Shown: positions 33,297 through 37,886 of the stretch, piece after piece | Layout of the letters: every line of letters starts with the position of its first letter | How positions within the stretch are numbered: position 1 is the first letter of the stretch | Source of the DNA: Rhodobacterales bacterium | GTDB taxonomy: Bacteria; Pseudomonadota; Alphaproteobacteria; Rhodobacterales; Rhodobacteraceae | NCBI GenBank assembly: GCA_002748285.1 | Contig: PDSA01000016.1 | Coordinates: 1 to 37,886, forward strand | Reading direction: 5' to 3' | DNA length: 37,886 bases | Program-made: the position numbers and the translations under genes | Notes under the pieces: model-generated | What the model was told of the DNA's origin: nothing | Seen by the model: only the letters and a program-made list of their open reading frames with translations | The model's database searches: none

Positions 33297-34106
33297 ATGC
33301 AAAAGAACAAGCTCAAACAGCTTTGGGCCGCTGGCAAGCCCGCGGTGAACGGCTGGTGTTCCATTGGCAATCCGTTCACAGCCGAGATTATGGCCGCACA
33401 AGGCTATGACAGTGTGACAATCGACATCCAACACGGCGCGCTTGATTATGGCGATGCCCTTCCGATGTTGCAGGCAATGCGCGCTTCTGGTGCGACCCTG
33501 ATGGCACGCGTGCCGTGGCGCGATCCCGGCTATGTTATGAAGGCGCTGGATGCCGGAGCCATGGGGATCATCTGTCCGATGGTTAACAACCGCGCCGAGG
33601 CTGAGGAATTCGTGTCCTACACGCGCTATCCCCCCCAAGGGCAGCGCAGCTTTGGTCCGACGCGCGCCGCTATCGCGATGCCGGGCTATGGCGTGGCCGC
33701 AAACAATGAGGTCCTCGCGCTGGCGATGATCGAAACAGCTGACGGCATGGCTAACCTTGACGAAATCGCCGCGACACCGGGGCTGGACGGGATCTATGTT
33801 GGCCCCGCAGATTTGACTCTGGGCACCCAAGAGGGCCGCTTGCCGCCGGGGTTTGACCGCCAGGAGCCTGAGATGATCGACCTGATCAAACAGATCGCGC
33901 AAGCCTGCAAGGTGAACGGTATCGCCGCATGCCTGCATTGCGGCACACCAGAATACGCGGCACAGGCGATCGGCTGGGGATACAGCCTGACCACCGTCGG
34001 GGGCGACTCCCGCTTGCTTGCCGGTGCGGCTGGAGCCTCCGTTGCGGCATGGCGCAAGTTGAACGGTCGCGACGGCGATGCAGGTGGCGAAAGGGGGATG
34101 TATTGA
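33297..34106 (+). CDS. HpcH/HpaI-family class II pyruvate aldolase
   Basis: The 269-residue TIM-barrel enzyme belongs to the metal-dependent aldolases that cleave 2-keto-4-hydroxy acids to pyruvate and an aldehyde (HpaI, GarL and relatives). Visible residues: His46 in TIDIQHGALDYG, Arg71 in MARVPWRDP, Glu146 in MIETADGMANLDEI, Asp172 in GIYVGPADLTLG, and the family loop GQRSFGPTRA. The ATG at 33297 has AAGGAG at 33285-33290; an upstream TTG at 33282 is unlikely. The stop shares one base with the next ATG (TGATG). In this operon it could split a keto-deoxy acid derived from a ring-opened cyclitol. The natural aldehyde partner is unknown. Intact, cytoplasmic. Confidence 0.9.
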   Translation: MQKNKLKQLWAAGKPAVNGWCSIGNPFTAEIMAAQGYDSVTIDIQHGALDYGDALPMLQAMRASGATLMARVPWRDPGYVMKALDAGAMGIICPMVNNRAEAEEFVSYTRYPPQGQRSFGPTRAAIAMPGYGVAANNEVLALAMIETADGMANLDEIAATPGLDGIYVGPADLTLGTQEGRLPPGFDRQEPEMIDLIKQIAQACKVNGIAACLHCGTPEYAAQAIGWGYSLTTVGGDSRLLAGAAGASVAAWRKLNGRDGDAGGERGMY

Positions 34107-35074
34107 TGACGCATCTTCTTGTTGCCGGGAAATTGCACCCGACGGGCGTTGCGCGTCTTGAAACGTTGAAATCCGTGGGTGTGAAAGTCACCTATGTTGA
34201 AGAAATTGATGAGCCGAGCTATGCAGATCACATTGAGACGGCGGATGCTCTGGTCATTCGAACACAGCCGTTGTCAGCTAAAACCATTGCGCGCGCGGAA
34301 CGTCTTAAAGTCGTCTCGCGGCACGGCGTTGGATACGACGCGGTTGATGTCGACGCACTGAATGCGCGTGGTATTCCGCTAGCAATTGTCGGCGATGTGA
34401 ATTCAGTCTCAGTCGCGGAACAGGCGATGATGCAGATATTGGCTGGGGCCAAACAAACGATACGTGCAGATCGCGCAGTACGAGATCCCGCGAAATGGGG
34501 CTGGCGTAACCAGTTGGAACAGCGCGAAATATCAGGTCGAAATCTGTTGATCATCGGCTACGGACGTGCGGGACAAAAACTGGCGCGGATGGCGGCGGGT
34601 TTTGACATGAAAGTCTGCGCCTATGACCCCTATCTGCAATCTAAGGGCTGGCCTGATGGCCCTGTCAAACCGATCAACACGCTGGCCGATGCTTTGGCGT
34701 GGGCGGATTGTTTGTCGCTGCATGTGCCGCGCGGGGACAAGCCGCTGCTTGATGCCGCCGCATTCGCCCAAATGAAACCCGGCATGATTATCGCGAACAC
34801 CGCGCGGGGTGGCGTGCTATGCGAAACCGCACTGGCCGAAGCCTTGTCCGATGGGCGTGTCCATGCGGCGGGATTGGATGTCTTTGATGTTGAGCCCCCA
34901 ACGGGCAACATGGCACTGGCCCATCATGACAATGCAATCCTGTCACCCCATATCGCGGGGTTGACGGAAGAGGCCAGCGAACGCATGGCCTTGTCTTGTA
35001 TCGAAAACGCAATGAGAGCCCTGGACGGCACAATTGACGCCCAGTTGATTGTTAACAAAGAAGCGCTGAAATGA
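34106..35074 (+). CDS. D-isomer-specific 2-hydroxyacid dehydrogenase
   Basis: The 322-residue NAD-dependent enzyme interconverts a 2-keto acid and a D-2-hydroxy acid. The nucleotide motif is LLIIGYGRAGQKLARMA (residues 148-164). Catalytic residues are Arg234 in NTARGGVLCE, Glu263 in GLDVFDVEPP and His282 in LSPHIAGLTEEASERMA. SRHGVGYDAVDVDALNARGI is the conserved substrate-side stretch. The chosen ATG at 34106 overlaps the aldolase stop by one base; the frame is open back to 33929 but that part is antisense-like shadow of the aldolase. It resembles phosphoglycerate or glycerate dehydrogenases. Likely substrate: a keto acid such as hydroxypyruvate or the one the aldolase uses or makes. Intact. 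Confidence 0.9.
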   Translation: MTHLLVAGKLHPTGVARLETLKSVGVKVTYVEEIDEPSYADHIETADALVIRTQPLSAKTIARAERLKVVSRHGVGYDAVDVDALNARGIPLAIVGDVNSVSVAEQAMMQILAGAKQTIRADRAVRDPAKWGWRNQLEQREISGRNLLIIGYGRAGQKLARMAAGFDMKVCAYDPYLQSKGWPDGPVKPINTLADALAWADCLSLHVPRGDKPLLDAAAFAQMKPGMIIANTARGGVLCETALAEALSDGRVHAAGLDVFDVEPPTGNMALAHHDNAILSPHIAGLTEEASERMALSCIENAMRALDGTIDAQLIVNKEALK

Positions 35075-36189
35075 CTGAAAAGCCAAAACTCTCTATCGGA
35101 TTGATCGGCTGTGGCTTTATGGGTAAGGCCCATGTCTTTGGTTTTGCCACAGCACAAAAGGTTTTTGACCTGCCGGTGCAGATTGATCTGCACACATTGG
35201 CCCATATCAATGATGAAGTTGCCGCTCGCGCCGCCCATGAACTTGGGTTTCGCCATGCCACATCCGACTGGCGTATCATGCTGGCCAACCCCGAAATTGA
35301 TGTGATCGACATCACCGCCCCCAATGCACTGCACAAAGAGATGGCGCTTGAGGCAATCGCGGCAGGCAAACATGTCTATTGCGAAAAGCCCTTGGCCCCG
35401 CTTGCCGCAGATGCAGCTGAAATGGCCGATGCCGCGGAAGCTGCAGGCATAAAGACACAGGTCGGCTTCAACTATATCTGTAACCCGATTCTTACGCTTG
35501 CGCGCGAGATGATCGCGGCTGGTGAGCTAGGTGAAATCCGTGGCTATCGCGGGCTGCATGCGGAAGATTACATGGCCGATGCCGATGGGCCATTTACCTT
35601 TCGCCATGACCCTGCAGGCGGCGGTGCGCTGGCCGATCTGGGCAGTCATGCGCTGGCGACCGCTGAATTTCTGATGGGCCCGATTACGAAGGTCATGGGC
35701 GATTGCGTCACGGTCATTCCCGAACGCCCAGATGGCAAAGGCGGCTGCCGTGCTATCGAGGTTGACGACATCGGACGGGCATTCCTGCGCTTCGAAAACG
35801 GTGCCAGTGGATCAATCGAGAGTAATTGGCTTGCTACGGGACGCAAGATGCAGCACGATTTTGAGGTGTACGGGTCAAAGGGGGCGCTGTGCTTCAGTCA
35901 GGAAAGGCTCAACGAACTGCACTATTATGCGACCGATGATGCACCCGGCCGCAGAGGATTCCGCCGGATTGAGGCCGCGCCAGATCACGCACCCTATGGC
36001 AATTTCTGTGTGGCACCGGGCCACCAGATCGGGTTTAATGATCTCAAAGCAATCGAAATTGCTGGTTATGTCCGCGCGGTTGCCGGGCAAGGCCCAGAAC
36101 CGTTTTCATTCCGAAAGGGGCTGCGAATTCAATATCTGGTTGAGAATATTCAAAGGTCTTCGGTTTCCGCAAGCTGGATCGACGTTTGA
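35071..36189 (+). CDS. Gfo/Idh/MocA family oxidoreductase
   Basis: The 372-residue NAD(P)-dependent oxidoreductase has SIGLIGCGFMGKAHVFGFAT at the N-terminus, the catalytic Lys in VYCEKPLAPLAADAAEMADA, and GGGALADLGSHALATAEFLM with the active-site Asp and His. It differs from the GGGEG pair at 19813 and 22413 and from IolG, so it is a fourth, distinct subfamily in the window. The ATG overlaps the dehydrogenase stop by four bases. Relatives oxidise sugar or cyclitol hydroxyls, often the first step of a pathway. In this operon it may make the keto-cyclitol that IolE2 dehydrates. Substrate unknown; intact, cytoplasmic. Confidence 0.88.
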   Translation: MTEKPKLSIGLIGCGFMGKAHVFGFATAQKVFDLPVQIDLHTLAHINDEVAARAAHELGFRHATSDWRIMLANPEIDVIDITAPNALHKEMALEAIAAGKHVYCEKPLAPLAADAAEMADAAEAAGIKTQVGFNYICNPILTLAREMIAAGELGEIRGYRGLHAEDYMADADGPFTFRHDPAGGGALADLGSHALATAEFLMGPITKVMGDCVTVIPERPDGKGGCRAIEVDDIGRAFLRFENGASGSIESNWLATGRKMQHDFEVYGSKGALCFSQERLNELHYYATDDAPGRRGFRRIEAAPDHAPYGNFCVAPGHQIGFNDLKAIEIAGYVRAVAGQGPEPFSFRKGLRIQYLVENIQRSSVSASWIDV

Positions 36190-36221
36190 TCGCCGAAACA
36201 TGATTATCAAGGCTATCCAAA

Positions 36222-37100
36222 ATGACCCAAACACCACCACCTGAGGATTACGAAAGCCTGATCCGTTTGATTCATGATCGTCACAGCGACATGAGCAAAA
36301 CGAATAAGCAGATTGCGATGTTTCTGACCCAAAATCCTAACGATGTGGCCGTCCGTTCGGTCAATGCGATTGCGCAGAGCCGTGGCATTCACGCATCCAG
36401 CTTTGTGCGGTTCGCGCAATCACTGGGATATGATGGCTTCAAAAGCCTGCAAGTATTGTTTCAACAACGCCTCGCAACAGCAGCCCCGGGGTTTGAGGCG
36501 CGGGTCCATGCGCTTAAACAGGAACTGAAATCACGTGATGACCTCTCGGAGGCGGAGTTGTTGCGGGATATGGTCGTCAGCGATGCCGCCTCAGTGCAAA
36601 GCTTGCTTGACGAGATTGACGCCAATGATCTGGCCCAAGCCGCTGAGATCCTGAGTGACGCAGAAACGGTATTCCTGCTCGGTCAATTGCGATCTGCGCC
36701 AGTGGTCGAATTGATCCGTTACCTTTTGACCATGGCTGGAAAAAAATGCATCATGCTTGATCCCAGCGGTGGCCTTGCCACGCATATCGCGCGCACCATC
36801 GGGCCAAAAGATGCGCTGCTGGCTGTCTCATTCCGGTTCTACGCCAACGAGGTGGTGTCGATTGTCGAAGAGGTCGCAGCGCAAGGACATAAAATCGTTG
36901 CCCTGTCAGATAGCAGTTTGTCGCCATTGGCCAAGTCAGCGCATGTCCTTCTTGCGGCTTATGAACATCCCGGACCCTTGTCACGATCCGTTACTGCACC
37001 GATTTGCTTGGCACAGGTGGTCGCTTTGGCTATTGCCTCGCGCATGCAAAACACTCCAAGCGTACCCGATATCCCTTCGGTGACGGGCTCAGAGCAATGA
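36222..37100 (+). CDS. MurR/RpiR-family transcriptional regulator
   Basis: The 292-residue regulator has an N-terminal HTH_6 domain (about 1-80: DRHSDMSKTNKQIAMFLTQN, VRSVNAIAQSRGIHASSFVR, RFAQSLGYDGFKSLQVLF) and a C-terminal SIS domain (about 125-270: AETVFLLGQLRSAPVVELIR, VSFRFYANEVVSIVEE, VALSDSSLSPLAKSAHVLL) that senses a phosphorylated sugar. It is the last gene of the plus-strand operon, 32 bases after the Gfo/Idh gene. RpiR-type IolR proteins control inositol genes in Sinorhizobium and relatives, so this is the likely regulator of the two divergent operons of the second locus. Its operator is not established; the dyad at 31562-31577 is one candidate. Intact. Confidence 0.9.
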   Translation: MTQTPPPEDYESLIRLIHDRHSDMSKTNKQIAMFLTQNPNDVAVRSVNAIAQSRGIHASSFVRFAQSLGYDGFKSLQVLFQQRLATAAPGFEARVHALKQELKSRDDLSEAELLRDMVVSDAASVQSLLDEIDANDLAQAAEILSDAETVFLLGQLRSAPVVELIRYLLTMAGKKCIMLDPSGGLATHIARTIGPKDALLAVSFRFYANEVVSIVEEVAAQGHKIVALSDSSLSPLAKSAHVLLAAYEHPGPLSRSVTAPICLAQVVALAIASRMQNTPSVPDIPSVTGSEQ

Positions 37101-37612
37101 GGAATGCCGCCATAATTCGGGGATGCTCCAGCCAGCATACCGAATGACTTATCGCTTTCTAATCGAAGAGATTGCTCGGAGAGCCGGGTTGTGAATCGCC
37201 CAATCGATGGTGTCTGTCGTCGGCACCTTTGAGACAGATTTGAGGTTTTCGTAAGGGAGGATTTCTGGATCATCGTAACCTTCATGGAGTGAAGATAAAC
37301 CAGAAATCCGGAAGCGGCAAAGCGCCCCATAACGAGAGTTCGCGCGCTTGGAGTTCATATTCGTTGGTTTCGCTTTGTATGGGGTGGTTTGCCTTTGGTG
37401 CGCGCGTTTCAGGATATGGTGTTGTTAGATTATCAGTCTCAGCGATCATTTGCTCCACATCCCAGCCTGAATACAGCGCGACCTGCGTTTCGCTATTGTC
37501 ACACTGGCCCAGCAGGCCGATTTCTTCACCGGTCTCACGGCAGACAATGCGGCCAATGGGGGCTAGACGGTGAGCCTTGGATGATGGCCACTCTACGCGA
37601 TTGCCACGGCCT
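37101..37612. other. Stretch without a recognised gene; minus-strand coding-like frames
   Basis: Two adjoining minus-strand frames look somewhat protein-like but match no family I know. One runs from about 37628 down to about 37285 without an ATG and reads GRIVCRETGEEIGLLGQCDN and QVALYSGWDVEQMIAETDN. The other (37149-37358) reads LSSLHEGYDDPEILPYENLK. They may be pieces of one decayed gene downstream of the ArsR-type gene. Directly after the ArsR stop, an overlapping ATG (ATGA) opens only seven codons, so a coupled partner gene may have been lost. No terminator was found after the RpiR gene. Confidence 0.35.
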
Positions 37613-37886
37613 TCATTTTCGGCGCTCTTTATCTATCACATCTCCCAAGCGGTCCAAACCAGCCTCCCAATGGGTCTTGTGCTGATTAATCCATGCTTGA
37701 ATTGCGTCAAAACCGTCTCGTTCCAGCATGCACATCCTGACACGACCTCGCTTCTCGCTCCTGATCAATCGGCAAGCCTCCAGCACAGCGATATGTTGTC
37801 CAATCGCTGTCTTTGTGATGCCAAGTGCTTTGGCGAGGTCAGAGACAGAACAGGGACTGGCTGCGACCAGATCAACGATGGAGCGT
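37613..37886 (-). CDS. ArsR-type winged-helix regulator (partial, N-terminus outside the window)
   Basis: Ninety-one codons are visible from the right edge to a TGA at 37613. The helix-turn-helix reads SVSDLAKALGITKTAIGQHI followed by AVLEACRLIRSEKRGRVRMC, which is the ArsR-type DNA-binding core and wing. ERDGFDAIQAWINQHKTHWE and LDRLGDVIDKERRK form the C-terminal dimer helix. No metal-binding Cys pair (CxC) is seen, so it is not an arsenic or metal sensor of the classic kind. This subgroup is often coupled to an SRPBCC-domain gene through an ATGA overlap; the overlap is present, but the downstream frame stops after seven codons. The short open frames previously readable here are on the other strand. 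Confidence 0.75.
   Translation of the reverse strand, partial: RSIVDLVAASPCSVSDLAKALGITKTAIGQHIAVLEACRLIRSEKRGRVRMCMLERDGFDAIQAWINQHKTHWEAGLDRLGDVIDKERRK

Noticed and set aside
1..37886. tRNA, rRNA, riboswitch, CRISPR array, prophage or replication-origin sequences
   Set aside because: None was recognised on reading both strands; all long regions are explained by protein genes, remnants or short gaps.

Overview
The window looks like chromosomal or large-plasmid DNA of a GC-rich alphaproteobacterium, most likely of the Rhodobacterales/roseobacter type. This is inferred from the fused TAXI-type TRAP permease, the layout of the inositol genes, FrcABC-like sugar ABC components and general codon use; no rRNA or other marker gene is present to fix the taxon. 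No tRNA, rRNA or CRISPR array was seen.

Layout. (1) 1-2258: start of an HlyD-type adaptor gene running off the left edge, a zinc alcohol dehydrogenase, and the 3' remnant of an IS3-family element with its right inverted repeat. (2) 2482-4565: a coupled pair, a BKACE-type 3-keto acid cleavage enzyme and a class III aminotransferase. (3) 4849-10750: a decayed TRAP locus: truncated UspA, intact fused TRAP permease, TAXI binding-protein pseudogene, GntR/FCD regulator ghost, then an intact FAD-dependent oxidoreductase. (4) 10811-11866: remnants of an IS256-type transposase and of a Fic protein. (5) 12214-21963: a nearly complete myo-inositol locus, iolC-iolB2-iolJ / iolG / iolD-iolE-iolB on the minus strand, with a divergent Gfo/Idh oxidoreductase and a LacI-type regulator. 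Two copies of the palindrome TGCAACCGGTTGCA lie upstream of iolG and iolC. (6) 22235-22389: an ABC-2 permease ghost cut by a lone left inverted repeat of the same IS as at 2258. (7) 22413-31494: a second inositol-like operon on the minus strand: iolD2, iolE2, an SDR, a three-part sugar ABC importer, an SDR fragment, a sugar-phosphate isomerase/epimerase-type protein and a Gfo/Idh oxidoreductase. (8) 31561-37100: a divergent plus-strand operon: small ORF, aldehyde dehydrogenase, HpcH/HpaI aldolase, D-2-hydroxyacid dehydrogenase, Gfo/Idh oxidoreductase, RpiR regulator. (9) 37101-37886: unassigned DNA and an ArsR-type regulator running off the right edge.

How it works together. Region 5 carries the canonical route: IolG oxidises myo-inositol, IolE dehydrates the inosose, IolD opens the ring, IolB isomerises, IolC phosphorylates and IolJ cleaves the product. 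Regions 7 and 8 repeat the IolE and IolD steps with their own importer, but lack IolB, IolC and IolJ. They carry instead an aldehyde dehydrogenase, an HpcH aldolase and a 2-hydroxyacid dehydrogenase. The second module may feed the first, or may run a non-phosphorylated branch on a different cyclitol; the latter is the most interesting unexplained system here.

The second theme is decay. At least seven genes are broken by internal deletions, frameshifts or truncation (UspA, TAXI binding protein, GntR, Fic, the iolG C-terminus, an SDR, an ABC-2 permease), and three IS remnants are present. The inner ends of one IS type flank a 20.1-kb block (2259-22360) containing the whole first inositol locus.
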